DNA from: DRGT01 sp035685445
GTDB taxonomy: Archaea; Thermoproteota; Nitrososphaeria; Nitrososphaerales; Nitrosopumilaceae
DNA length: 44,820 nucleotides
Direction of reading: 5' to 3'
NCBI GenBank assembly: GCA_035685445.1
Contig: DASSAK010000039.1
Coordinates: 1 to 44,820, forward strand
In this document: positions 16,957 to 24,362 of the stretch, one piece after another
How the letters are laid out: every line of letters begins with the position of its first letter
Position numbering within the stretch: the first letter of the stretch is position 1
Translations under genes and position numbers: made by a program
The notes under the pieces: model-generated
What the model saw: the letters and a program-made list of their open reading frames with translations, nothing else
What the model was told of the DNA's origin: nothing
Databases searched by the model: none

Positions 16957-18165
16957 CTAATCTAGATTAGAATAATATTTCATTTTAGTTTTTTCAAATT
17001 CTAAATAATCTTGATTATGAACATCCTTGTTTCCAAGAATATCTATTAGTTTGTTCTCTGCCTTTTCTTTTTGCAGGTTCTTGAAAAATTCAAATCCCTG
17101 ATCGTTTCGTTCATAGTTTAGTGGCATTTTAGTTTCTGTCTCAAAAACAGCATCATTTACTTCGTTTAGGTTATCATCCACATGAGAAAATTGTAAAAGC
17201 TTGTCAAGTTTATTTTTTGCAAGTTCTTGCTCCATCATTAGCACCATTTCAAATTCAACAGAATCTCGGTTCAACACATTAAATGTCGGTTTATCAGCAA
17301 CATAAGTTGGCTCTAACCAGTTAATGGCAAGGTTTCGAATAGGTTTGCCCTCAGAATCATCAGAAGTTTCATGTAAAACACGGTTTGAATTTTCATTGTT
17401 TTCATGATAAGGGTTTTGCAGTCCAGTTTTTCTAAATTCTAACATTTCATCTCGGATATTTTCAGCAAGAAGAGTTTGATTCTCAATTATTATTTTAAAT
17501 TCATCACTATCACGATAGTCCAATATAGGTTCCTCTAAAATTTTATTTTCATTATAATTTGACAAATAGTTGTTTTCATTGTTATTTTCATAAGGATTAG
17601 AATTCCACTTATGTTGTAGCCAATTAGTATCCCTATATTCTTCCACAATTGAAATTTGTAAAAGCTTGTAGTCATTGAATTCATCAAAATTCCTATTCAT
17701 AAAACCTGTTTGATTATCAATTGTGAATGAGCTGGCATCTGTCTTTGGAATGAAACCAGGATCAAAAGAATTTGTAATGGTTTTTCCTCCAAGAATTTCC
17801 TTGCATTTTTTTTCTGCAAGTGTTATTTCCTCATCTTTGATTGCTTGAAATTTTTCATAATGTCTAGTAATTACTTTGGGGATAGATTCTCCATTTTTCT
17901 CAAAGACGATTTGGATTTTATCAGTGGCAACATATGGATTTGAAAGCTTTGATAAAGAAAAAATTTCATCTCTAATTTTTTCTGCTTTGTTGCGTTGTTC
18001 GTGTTTGTATAATTCTTGTATCTCATCTTTGCTCAAGTCCAAAGATAAATTGAGAATTCCATCCACCTGTTGTATAGGGAAGAAAAGCATTAGGACGCCT
18101 ACTAAAATTATAGCACATGTGCTAATCCTAATGCCCCCAATGCCCAAGTAATGGTATTTACGCAA
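16957..18165 (-). CDS. Secreted or membrane-anchored protein with degenerate helical repeats
   Basis: A 402-residue protein starting at TTG with a signal/anchor segment (basic RKYHY, hydrophobic 15-31). The rest is built of six or seven diverged units of about 25-30 residues, near 47-79, 102-128, 163-193, 221-253, 303-329, 356-379 and a short last one at 387-402. They follow the pattern D/E-x-F...Q/E...A-E-N/K...D-x-L, for example EFKIIIENQTLLAENIRDEM and GFEFFKNLQKEKAENKLIDI. Between units are Asn/Glu-rich spacers such as NPYENNNENN. It does not match a family I know; extracellular structural or binding roles are possible. Confidence 0.75.
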   Translation of the reverse strand: MRKYHYLGIGGIRISTCAIILVGVLMLFFPIQQVDGILNLSLDLSKDEIQELYKHEQRNKAEKIRDEIFSLSKLSNPYVATDKIQIVFEKNGESIPKVITRHYEKFQAIKDEEITLAEKKCKEILGGKTITNSFDPGFIPKTDASSFTIDNQTGFMNRNFDEFNDYKLLQISIVEEYRDTNWLQHKWNSNPYENNNENNYLSNYNENKILEEPILDYRDSDEFKIIIENQTLLAENIRDEMLEFRKTGLQNPYHENNENSNRVLHETSDDSEGKPIRNLAINWLEPTYVADKPTFNVLNRDSVEFEMVLMMEQELAKNKLDKLLQFSHVDDNLNEVNDAVFETETKMPLNYERNDQGFEFFKNLQKEKAENKLIDILGNKDVHNQDYLEFEKTKMKYYSNLD

Positions 18166-18276
18166 AAGTGATACTTAAGAGCATTGAAAAAGTATGAAGT
18201 TAAGCAAAAAATCACAAACAGATTTTTCATTTACACAAAACACTACCATTAAATCTAAAGAATCTCTCCTTACTTT

Positions 18277-18453
18277 ATGCCAAAAAAATTTGCATGCGGA
18301 GACGTAGTGGAAGGATGTGCATGGTCGACTACTGCTGAAAGTGAGGAAGAGTTGTTCCAAAAAATATCAAACCACGCAAAAGACACTCACAACATGACAG
18401 AAATTCCAGATGAAATACTGCAAAAGGTCAAATCAAAAATTGAAGATGTTTAG
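18277..18453 (+). CDS. DUF1059-family small protein
   Basis: A 58-residue protein matching the DUF1059 pattern. It shows the start K-F-A-C-G-D-V-V-E-G-C, a T-A-E-S-E-E-E-L helix, HAKDTH, and the ending IPDEILQKVKSKIEDV. The two cysteines and two histidines are conserved features of the family; function is unknown. A TATA-like attaaatct about 24-28 nt upstream fits a leaderless start. It is divergent from the secreted repeat protein at 16957. Confidence 0.85.
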   Translation: MPKKFACGDVVEGCAWSTTAESEEELFQKISNHAKDTHNMTEIPDEILQKVKSKIEDV

Positions 18454-18564
18454 CTGAATCTGGTTCTATCTATTTTTTCCATGACAAGTTCCAATATACA
18501 AAGTTGATAGCAAAAGCAAGAGAATTGAAATTTTAAATGAGCTAAAAAGAATCAAGGAATTGAC

Positions 18565-18738
18565 TTGAATCAAAATGAAACATCAAAAAAGGCAAAAGAG
18601 CTTGTCGCAGAATACAAAAAACTTCTGAAGGAGGCTGAGCATTCTGCAGGCCTTGATGAGGAAAAACTTCCAAGGCAGCTTGAAGAGGTTAGAAATGAAT
18701 ACAAAAAACTAACAGGAAACGATATCGATCAGGCATGA
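18565..18738 (+). CDS. Small charged helical ORF (TTG start), tentative
   Basis: A 57-residue frame from TTG, NQNETSKKAKELVAEYKKLL, to TGNDIDQA. The segment EYKKLLKEAEH is echoed by EYKKLTGND, suggesting a short helical hairpin. The TTG overlaps the TGA stop of a short frame running just upstream (ending LNELKRIKELT), so the pair may be coupled or be one gene broken by a frameshift. Codon use looks protein-like, but there is no known family and no clear ribosome site. Confidence 0.45.
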   Translation: MNQNETSKKAKELVAEYKKLLKEAEHSAGLDEEKLPRQLEEVRNEYKKLTGNDIDQA

Positions 18739-18834
18739 TTTTTTTTAAAAAATAATTAACGCCATGGATAACTAGGCACAAATTTCTGTTTTTATACAGA
18801 ATTGGTTAATTAGCTAAATCACGTATAATATGTT

Positions 18835-18936
18835 GTGAGTACCATAAGAAAATGTGTGGTGTGTGGTAAGGAATTTGATAGTTGGAAAGATGATGTTTGT
18901 TCTTCTGATTGTTTTAATCAGCTAAGAAAGCACTAG
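18835..18936 (+). CDS. 33-aa zinc-finger microprotein (GTG start)
   Basis: The GTG at 18835 opens a 33-residue frame with C-V-V-C-G-K at positions 7-12 and C-S-S-D-C at 22-26. This is a C-x2-C...C-x3-C arrangement like the treble-clef or FCS-type fingers found in small archaeal nucleic-acid-binding proteins. It ends FNQLRKH. The run GGTTAATTAG about 25 nt upstream could be the TATA element. It is too short for standard gene callers; the four well-spaced cysteines are the main support. Confidence 0.6.
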   Translation: MSTIRKCVVCGKEFDSWKDDVCSSDCFNQLRKH

Positions 18937-19014
18937 GCATGTTTCCAATCCAGCCTCACCAAAAATAGAAGTTCTTCGTGTTCCTTTTTAATTACAAAAG
19001 CAATATAATACATT

Positions 19015-19074
19015 GGTTGGCAGGACGATCTATTGCTTGTGCCTCCCGCTAAGCATTATGTGAACCTGCCTACC
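19015..19074 (+). ncRNA. Candidate structured RNA (GC-rich hairpin)
   Basis: GGTTGGCAGG (19015-19024) and CCTGCCTACC (19065-19074) pair at 9 of 10 positions, closing a 60-nt element. An inner TGCTT/AAGCA stem lies at about 19034-19038 and 19051-19055. The element is about half G+C in a gap that is otherwise very AT-rich, a pattern that marks structured RNAs in AT-rich archaea. It is neither a tRNA nor an obvious C/D-box RNA. The strand is not decided by the pairing. A 25-codon frame without an ATG, ending PTEYEKT, also crosses it. The remaining gap from 18937 to 19207 holds nothing else I can support. Confidence 0.4.
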
Positions 19075-19207
19075 GAATATGAAAAAACATGAATTAATGA
19101 TTAAAAAAGTTGCTACGGATTAGTTCTGTTATAATTATTTTTGAAGACAAGATCAAAGAAACATCTGAATCTCAATTTTTTAAATAATACACATACCTAG
19201 TCTTGAG

Positions 19208-19639
19208 GTGTTTCAAAACATACTAGTTGTTTTTAGGACACTAGAGCACACAGAACACACCTATGAGGCAGCCTTCGAGCTGGCAAAAAAATTTGATTCA
19301 AAAATTACTTTTCTCAAATGTGTAGTAAAGCCAACTCCAACATTTGGATTCTTTCAAACAAAAGGAGAGAAGAAAACTCATGAAAAAGAGTTACAAGAGG
19401 CAGAAGAATCACTTCATGAGATAGAGGATCTGGCAACAAAGTATGCTGTATCAATTAATACCAAAGTTGAATCAGTAGACTCTTTTTCAGAGTTTATTGT
19501 ATCACATATTGAAGAAAATAGTGTTGACCTGTTAATCATAGACTCTCACAGTCTTGACAAGGCAAGAGAGGAGGATCATAAAGAAACAATAAACAAAATT
19601 TATGAAGAGATTTCCTGCCCATTACTCACTTTGAAATAA
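19208..19639 (+). CDS. Universal stress protein (UspA family), divergent ATP site
   Basis: A 143-residue Usp-fold protein starting at GTG. It begins FQNILVVFRTLEHTEHTYEAAFELAKKFDSKITFLKCV (strand 1, helix 1, strand 2) and ends with the core VDLLIIDSHSLDKA...EEISCPLLTL. The usual ATP-binding G-x2-G-x9-G-S/T loop is replaced by DSHSLDKAREEDHKE, so nucleotide binding is doubtful and it resembles the non-ATP UspA subgroup. It is monocistronic and convergent with the secreted protein at 19652 (12-nt gap). Confidence 0.85.
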   Translation: MFQNILVVFRTLEHTEHTYEAAFELAKKFDSKITFLKCVVKPTPTFGFFQTKGEKKTHEKELQEAEESLHEIEDLATKYAVSINTKVESVDSFSEFIVSHIEENSVDLLIIDSHSLDKAREEDHKETINKIYEEISCPLLTLK

Positions 19640-19651
19640 AAGAGAAAAAAT

Positions 19652-20437
19652 CTAATTTCCTTTAGCTTTGCAACCAACCTCCCCAGGTAAACAATACACC
19701 TGAAACTCGAACAATACGGTTTTTGCCGATAAATCATCTGACACACCAACATATGCAAGCAAGGTCTCTACATCATCAAAGGTTTTTGGAATCTCCCATG
19801 AAAATTCAAAATATCCATTCTCATCTGTATATCCATCAAATTCTTTAATGATGTCTTCACCATAATCCTCGATAGTTATGACAACCCAAGCGTCCTGCAC
19901 TGGAGCATTATTTCTTGAAACATCAACTGTTATAGTATGAGTTGTACCGCGCCTCACCTGCTGAGAACCACTAACATCAACAACAAGATCTGATGCTGAA
20001 ACCTGAATCATTCCATTCTCAATGAGCCAAACCATTCCATTTACAAAGTCTGAATCTGTAACCTTTCCTGTAGCCCACCAGCCAGCAGTATCTTTAATCC
20101 AGTTTGGAACAAACTGTAGAGAAGACGAGTTTTTTGTAGCAGCTGAAATTTTAATTATTTTTTCATCAATTAGAAATTGAATACCAGAAAGAAATGATGC
20201 ATCATCAATGAGATCTTCAGACCACCACAGTGCGTTGTTTTTTATCCATTCAGGGATTTGTGGTTTTGATTTTTGCTCAACCTCAGAGCACAGCCTATCA
20301 CCGCAAATGATTGATTCAGTTGCAGAGCCATACTGCCATGCAGGTTTTCCAGATGCCTTTTCTGAAAATGCATTATGTGATGCAAACGATACTAGAACAA
20401 TCAAAGAAATTACAACAATGAATATTGTTCTCATCAT
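19652..20437 (-). CDS. Secreted protein with CGxxLCSE motif, two WIKxxxxWW modules and a C-terminal beta domain
   Basis: A 261-residue exported protein. The signal peptide is MMRTIFIVVISLIVLVSFA with cleavage probably near 20-27. Next comes a short CGDRLCSE motif (Cys 45 and Cys 50). Two related modules follow: PEWIKNNALWW...GIQFLI (about 61-97) and PNWIKDTAGWW...GMVWLI (about 110-146). The C-terminal 110 residues form an Ig/Big-like beta domain (VVDVSGSQQVRRGTTHTITVDVSR). There is no PEFG tail or C-terminal anchor. The WIK modules are common in thaumarchaeal secreted proteins, but I know no defined function. Confidence 0.8.
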   Translation of the reverse strand: MMRTIFIVVISLIVLVSFASHNAFSEKASGKPAWQYGSATESIICGDRLCSEVEQKSKPQIPEWIKNNALWWSEDLIDDASFLSGIQFLIDEKIIKISAATKNSSSLQFVPNWIKDTAGWWATGKVTDSDFVNGMVWLIENGMIQVSASDLVVDVSGSQQVRRGTTHTITVDVSRNNAPVQDAWVVITIEDYGEDIIKEFDGYTDENGYFEFSWEIPKTFDDVETLLAYVGVSDDLSAKTVLFEFQVYCLPGEVGCKAKGN

Positions 20438-20493
20438 ATCATTAATGCAAAATTCAGCTAGATTAATCTAATCCAAGAAAGAAGAATCTCAGT

Positions 20494-20703
20494 TTACTGT
20501 TTTTTCATTATTTCTTCGACTCGATTTTTTTGCTCATTGAGAATCATTTCAAATTCATTTCGCAGATGATCAGTCTTTTCTCGCTTTGTCACATCATCAA
20601 GTTCTGAAAATTTTATTGCATTCATTTCCTGTACTATGGCCTCTAGTTTAGATGTAGTTTCAAAAATCAGAGAATCTATTCGTTTTTGTGTTTCTGGCTC
20701 CAA
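20494..20703 (-). CDS. Small coiled-coil protein, 69 aa
   Basis: A highly charged, fully helical protein starting at TTG (EPETQKRIDSLIFETTSKLEAIVQEMNAI) and ending RVEEIMKKQ. Heptad-like spacing of I/L residues suggests a coiled coil. It has no signal peptide. It lies between the secreted protein at 19652 and the divergent TTG gene at 20785. No family is recognised. Confidence 0.6.
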   Translation of the reverse strand: MEPETQKRIDSLIFETTSKLEAIVQEMNAIKFSELDDVTKREKTDHLRNEFEMILNEQKNRVEEIMKKQ

Positions 20704-20784
20704 TTACTAGTACTATACATTTCCTTCCAGTTAACATTTTGTGCAAAATAAAACCCTAATAGTTACAAAGGCGTAGCAAAATAA

Positions 20785-21147
20785 TTGAATTACAAAAATT
20801 TCTGCTCACAAATTTTAGAGGCAGATCCTAAAATCAGATTTGCTACAGTTTATGATTCATGGGCAAATCATGTTGCAGGGGGTTTGCGTGAAGGTGTAAA
20901 GAACCTACTTTCAGAGCGTGCAGAAAAAGAATTACTAAATCTTGCCATCATTAATTGGAAGGCGCGCAAAGTAATGTCAAAATGGCTTGGCAAAACCATA
21001 TACACACTTGCAGAGCATGAAAATGTTAAACGCTTTTCATTTTATTTAGGTGATGACCACTTACTTCTTGTAAGCACCGAAAAAGACGCTAACACAGATA
21101 GTATAGTTGAGCAAGTAATCAAACTGTATTATGAAAACCAAAAATAG
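20785..21147 (+). CDS. Hypothetical protein, 120 aa (TTG start)
   Basis: A soluble alpha/beta protein beginning NYKNFCSQILEADPKIRFATVYD and containing NHVAGGLREGVKNLLSERAEKELL, then a beta-rich end, RFSFYLGDDHLLLVSTEKDAN. The C-terminal strands resemble a roadblock/profilin-like sensor, but that is only an impression. The start is TTG at 20785. It is convergent with the TPR gene (19-nt gap). I recognise no characterised family. Confidence 0.7.
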   Translation: MNYKNFCSQILEADPKIRFATVYDSWANHVAGGLREGVKNLLSERAEKELLNLAIINWKARKVMSKWLGKTIYTLAEHENVKRFSFYLGDDHLLLVSTEKDANTDSIVEQVIKLYYENQK

Positions 21148-21166
21148 ATTATTTTGTATCATAAAA

Positions 21167-21661
21167 TCATAGTACAATTTTTTTAAACTCTATCAAGTGT
21201 TTTACTTTCTGAAAATCAATATCGTTTTTGGCCTTGGGCTTGTAGGAACGATCCTTTCTTATGGCCTGCTTCAGAGTTTCTAGTGCTTGTTTGGTTTGGT
21301 TTTTTTGAACCAAGCTCGATGCCTTGTTGTATAGTGCTACTGCGCTGTCTGGTTTTATTTTCAGGACTACATCATAGCAGTGTATTGCATCATCGAATTG
21401 TTTCATAAAGTGTAGTGCAAGTCCCTTATTTACTAGCGCCAACAAATCATCAGGATTTTGTTCAAGTACCTTATCATAGAAAGGAATTGCGTCTTGGTAT
21501 TTTCCAAGCTTGCCAAAAATATTTCCTTTTTTTATCAGGGCATCTTTATTTTCAGGTTCTATCTCCAAGACCTTGCTAAAATATCCCAGTGCCTCTTTTG
21601 GGTTTCCAAGATTAAGACATCGTTGCCCCATTTTATACAAATAAGAAACGCTTTGTTGCAT
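21167..21661 (-). CDS. TPR-repeat protein
   Basis: A 164-residue tetratricopeptide protein with about three and a half consecutive TPR units: GNPKEALGYFSKVLEIEPENKDALIKKG, GKYQDAIPFYDKVLEQNPDDLLALVNKG, KQFDDAIHCYDVVLKIKPDSAVALYNKA, and a last partial QTKQALETLKQAIR. Each shows the G/A-x-x-Y/F-x-x-A-I-x-x-Y/F-D-x-V-L pattern. There is no signal peptide, so it is probably a cytoplasmic scaffold for protein interactions; the partner is unknown. The secreted protein at 31412 contains similar TPR units. Confidence 0.92.
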   Translation of the reverse strand: MQQSVSYLYKMGQRCLNLGNPKEALGYFSKVLEIEPENKDALIKKGNIFGKLGKYQDAIPFYDKVLEQNPDDLLALVNKGLALHFMKQFDDAIHCYDVVLKIKPDSAVALYNKASSLVQKNQTKQALETLKQAIRKDRSYKPKAKNDIDFQKVKHLIEFKKIVL

Positions 21662-21811
21662 GATACATTATACAATTTCAAAAAATAAAAGGAGCTAGTG
21701 CAATGCATAACAAATTGATTAACCATTCCTGTCAAATCATCAGTTTGATCAAAATTAGAATATAATCAACTTTTAGCCAGTATTTATCCCAGAATTTTCA
21801 GGTTTGCCAAC

Positions 21812-22114
21812 ATGGAAGCTATCACAATGGTAGGATTATCAGCAGGAGTAATTGCAATACTAGGATATCTTCCACAGATTTTCAAATCCTTTACACTAAA
21901 GAAAATGGACGAGGTGTCGGTATGGTTGATGATTCTTTTTATGACATCCTCTCTTTTGTGGACCATTTATGGGTTTTACAAGCAAGACATTATTCTGTCG
22001 GGGTTAAGCTCTGTAACCTTTAGTTTGGCAACAACTCTGATTGTTATGAAAATGATTTTTGAAAAAAGATTTTCAAATAATTTCATATTAAGAAGTGCTC
22101 ACATCATTAGATAA
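21812..22114 (+). CDS. SemiSWEET-type sugar transporter (MtN3/PQ-loop)
   Basis: A 100-residue protein with three membrane helices. The first carries VGLSAGVIAILGYLPQIFKSF with the PQ motif, then KKMDEVSVWLMILFMTSSLLWTIYG (helix 2 with the conserved W-x-x-Y-G) and a third helix GLSSVTFSLATTLIVMKM. This is the half-SWEET fold, which dimerises to move small sugars down their gradient. The substrate is unknown. It is monocistronic, with a TATA-like AT stretch 25-30 nt upstream, and convergent with the gene at 22126. Confidence 0.88.
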   Translation: MEAITMVGLSAGVIAILGYLPQIFKSFTLKKMDEVSVWLMILFMTSSLLWTIYGFYKQDIILSGLSSVTFSLATTLIVMKMIFEKRFSNNFILRSAHIIR

Positions 22115-22125
22115 AAACAAAAACT

Positions 22126-22419
22126 CTAGTTTTTTCTGCTAATCATTTTCCAGCGAAAAATGATAATAATAGATAGCGCTGCAACAATTGCAGCTATTGC
22201 CAAGTACTGGTCTGTGTGATCCTCAAAAATACACTCTTGAATCTTGCCATAAATCTCATAGTATTCTAATAGCGCAGCATCATTGTAAGAATCTAGATTT
22301 TGTTCTGTTAAAAAATTGATTCTTTCCTGAATTTTTACCTGTAATTCTTCAAGATTTTTCTTATCCTGAGAATTGCAGTCATACGCTATTTGCTGAAAAA
22401 ATTTTCCAAATGAAATCAA
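22126..22419 (-). CDS. Small protein with C-terminal membrane helix
   Basis: A 97-residue protein starting at TTG. The first 70 residues are a charged helical region (DKKNLEELQVKIQERINFLTEQN). A single hydrophobic helix follows (YLAIAAIVAALSIIIIF) and then a basic tail RWKMISRKN, consistent with a tail-anchored protein whose N-terminus faces outside, as two cysteines (CNSQ, ECIF) flank the helical part. It lies 61 nt downstream of the next secreted protein gene's stop region on the same strand. Function is unknown. Confidence 0.65.
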   Translation of the reverse strand: MISFGKFFQQIAYDCNSQDKKNLEELQVKIQERINFLTEQNLDSYNDAALLEYYEIYGKIQECIFEDHTDQYLAIAAIVAALSIIIIFRWKMISRKN

Positions 22420-22480
22420 GGTTCACAAGTTCTTTGGGTTGACTACATTTAGTATTATTGATTATTAAAAAAGAAAGGGA

Positions 22481-23839
22481 TCAGCCAATCTTTCGAATGA
22501 CTGCCATTGCAGTATCGTGCATCATTTTTGAGACATTTGAAATTGTCTGTAGTGTTTGTTGTTGCTTTTGCAATGCGTTTTGAAGGTCAATGTTTGCAAG
22601 CTGTGCATCATCACCAGCTGATGTTAGTTCATCTTCCCATTTTTGTATAAGAGCATCAGCATCTCGTGCAGATTCTAGTACCATAACGCCATCAGAAAGC
22701 AAAACCTTTGCTGGAAATACACCTTTGGAGATAGTATCCTGAATCAGAGCAATATCCTTTCGTAGGGTTTTTTGCAAAACCATAGTAGAATCAATCCTTT
22801 CAGTCAGGCTTTTAATCTCATCTTCAATGGTTTCAAGATCTTTTTGCAACACCATGAATTTTGAAATTGTTTTTTCATGCTCAGCAAGGTCTGCCTTTAT
22901 AGTCAGTCTATCATAGTCAGCTGTGCCATCACCTGTAGTAGATGTTCCCATCGTTTGCGTTGTTATTATTGTTCTAAGAGACGAAATTGCTTTTTCTTGT
23001 TGTTCTGTTGGAAGAGAATCGATTGATTTTTTCATTTCAGAAATATATGCATCAATGTGCTCATCACTTGAATCCCATGGAAATTGCACTTTGACTCTAC
23101 CATATTCATCAGTATGAATCTCTTCACCATACATTTCAGTCATCATGTCTGTATGCATAGAGCGCATATCAGAAATTTTATCCCGAATTGCCTCTTTCAT
23201 GTCATTGTGGTATCGAACCTTTTCTGCATAAAACTGCAAATCCTTGTTTGTTTCAATATAAGATTCTCTCAGTACCATTTGCACAATGGAATTGATGTCA
23301 TTTTTGCTACTAATGACAAGAATTTTTTGCACGCCATCCTCCGTTGGAACATCAACCGTAGCTATTCCACTTATTGCTGCAGAAACTACAGAGCCACCTG
23401 GAACGTATGGTGCCGCAGTTGAAGAGCCATCAGGCAGACGTTCACCATGTTCTCCATCACCAAATCTTATTTCACCAGATTCTGAATCAGTAGAATATTC
23501 AGAAAGTGCAGACATTTTTTGTTCCAATTGTGAAACTCGCGTCCTTAGATCATTGACCTCTTTTGCTGCTTTTTCAGAAAGATGCATTACGTTGTTATCA
23601 AACATCCAGTTCATTGATGTAAGAAGTGTCTTCTCATCAATCTCGCCGTTTACATACCATTCAAACTGGTTTTTCACCCAGTCTGGAATTGCTTTTGTTG
23701 TTTGTGCTTTGGCAACGTTTGGATACGGAACAGGTACCGGACCTGAAGGATTTGGCTCTTCAGCAAATGTTTCAAAGCTAAAACCAAGAATCAAAAGTCC
23801 CGTTAATGCGGTTACCGCTACAATTGTTGTACTTATCAT
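22481..23839 (-). CDS. Secreted coiled-coil protein with N-terminal WVKNxxxW module
   Basis: A 452-residue exported protein. The signal peptide is MISTTIVAVTALTGLLILGFSFETFA. A Pro-rich stretch (PSGPVPVPYP) and one WVKNQFEWYVNGEID module (about 53-90) follow, then a coiled-coil segment NDLRTRVSQLEQKMSALSE. The central region contains ISSKNDINSIVQMVLRESYIETNKDLQFYAEKVRYHNDMKEAIRDKI. The C-terminal half is again mostly long charged helices (LAEHEKTISKFMVLQKDLETIEDEIKSL). Such architecture is common for thaumarchaeal surface proteins, but I know no function. The divergent Lrp-domain gene starts 88 nt away. Confidence 0.78.
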   Translation of the reverse strand: MISTTIVAVTALTGLLILGFSFETFAEEPNPSGPVPVPYPNVAKAQTTKAIPDWVKNQFEWYVNGEIDEKTLLTSMNWMFDNNVMHLSEKAAKEVNDLRTRVSQLEQKMSALSEYSTDSESGEIRFGDGEHGERLPDGSSTAAPYVPGGSVVSAAISGIATVDVPTEDGVQKILVISSKNDINSIVQMVLRESYIETNKDLQFYAEKVRYHNDMKEAIRDKISDMRSMHTDMMTEMYGEEIHTDEYGRVKVQFPWDSSDEHIDAYISEMKKSIDSLPTEQQEKAISSLRTIITTQTMGTSTTGDGTADYDRLTIKADLAEHEKTISKFMVLQKDLETIEDEIKSLTERIDSTMVLQKTLRKDIALIQDTISKGVFPAKVLLSDGVMVLESARDADALIQKWEDELTSAGDDAQLANIDLQNALQKQQQTLQTISNVSKMMHDTAMAVIRKIG

Positions 23840-23890
23840 TGGAACAAGTTATGACACTATTCTACTTAATTATGATCAAAAAAGGACAGG

Positions 23891-23903
23891 AAATATCTAT
23901 AAC
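23891..23903 (+). promoter_or_regulatory. TATA region of Lrp-domain gene
   Basis: aaatatctataac is centred about 29 nt before the ATG at 23927, matching a leaderless start. Confidence 0.45.
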
Positions 23904-23926
23904 AAAGTATAACAAGAAAAATCACC

Positions 23927-24157
23927 ATGGCAGTTGCTTATGTTTTGATAAATTGTGAACTTGGAGCAGACGAAGAAATCACAGAGGCACTCAAGGAATT
24001 AGAAGAAGTTGTATTTGTGGAAAAGGTGCATGGCGCTTATGATTTGCTAGTTAAGGTTGAGGCAAAAAACCCAGTAGAATTACGTGAAACCATTTCTTGG
24101 AAGGTAAAGGGCGTGAAGAAAATTCGCTCAACGATTACTTTAATGCGAGAAGAATAA
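23927..24157 (+). CDS. Stand-alone Lrp/AsnC ligand-binding (RAM) domain protein, paralogue 2
   Basis: A 76-residue single RAM domain: AVAYVLINCELGADEEITEALKEL, then VEKVHGAYDLLVKVEAKN, with the G-A-Y-D-L-L-V-K-V core. There is no DNA-binding domain. It is more typical of the family than the copy at 5. It probably forms ligand-binding oligomers that modulate full-length Lrp regulators or enzymes; the effector is unknown. It is monocistronic and divergent from the secreted coiled-coil gene. Confidence 0.9.
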   Translation: MAVAYVLINCELGADEEITEALKELEEVVFVEKVHGAYDLLVKVEAKNPVELRETISWKVKGVKKIRSTITLMREE

Positions 24158-24179
24158 TTTTTAAAAAAGAAATTTGCCC

Positions 24180-24290
24180 TTACAAGAAATTTGTAAAGAG
24201 CACTAGACCAGCTACTATGGCAACACCCATGACGGATGCAACGATTCCAAAGAGTTTTTTTCCACTCATTGGTTGTTTTTGTTCTTGCAT
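24180..24290 (-). CDS. Single-pass membrane microprotein, 36 aa
   Basis: A minus-strand ATG at 24290 opens a 36-residue frame: a polar N-terminus MQEQKQPMSGKKL, then a 20-residue hydrophobic helix (FGIVASVMGVAIVAGLVLF), then TNFL. It is a plausible small membrane peptide, similar in layout to the one at 26730. It lies downstream of, and convergent with, the Lrp-domain gene. It has no known family. Confidence 0.5.
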   Translation of the reverse strand: MQEQKQPMSGKKLFGIVASVMGVAIVAGLVLFTNFL

Positions 24291-24362
24291 ACAAGAGCGA
24301 TGCTGTTATCTGATATAACCTAACGAGAGAAAATTTCCTAGTGCTAATTTTTCAAGCTTAAA

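Noticed and set aside
18175..18360. Minus-strand 61-codon frame
   Set aside because: It is antisense to the DUF1059 gene, which has a family match and a promoter.
19013..19093. 25-codon frame through the hairpin, ending in PTEYEKT
   Set aside because: It has no ATG, GTG or TTG start; its codons look protein-like, but the RNA-structure explanation fits the base composition better. Kept only as an alternative.
21703..21765. 20-codon frame preceded by aaggagct-like ribosome site
   Set aside because: Too short, with no recognisable feature; the GGAG match alone is not enough.
23286..23912. 208-codon plus-strand frame
   Set aside because: It is antisense to the secreted protein at 22481, which has a clear signal peptide and coiled coil; no independent support.
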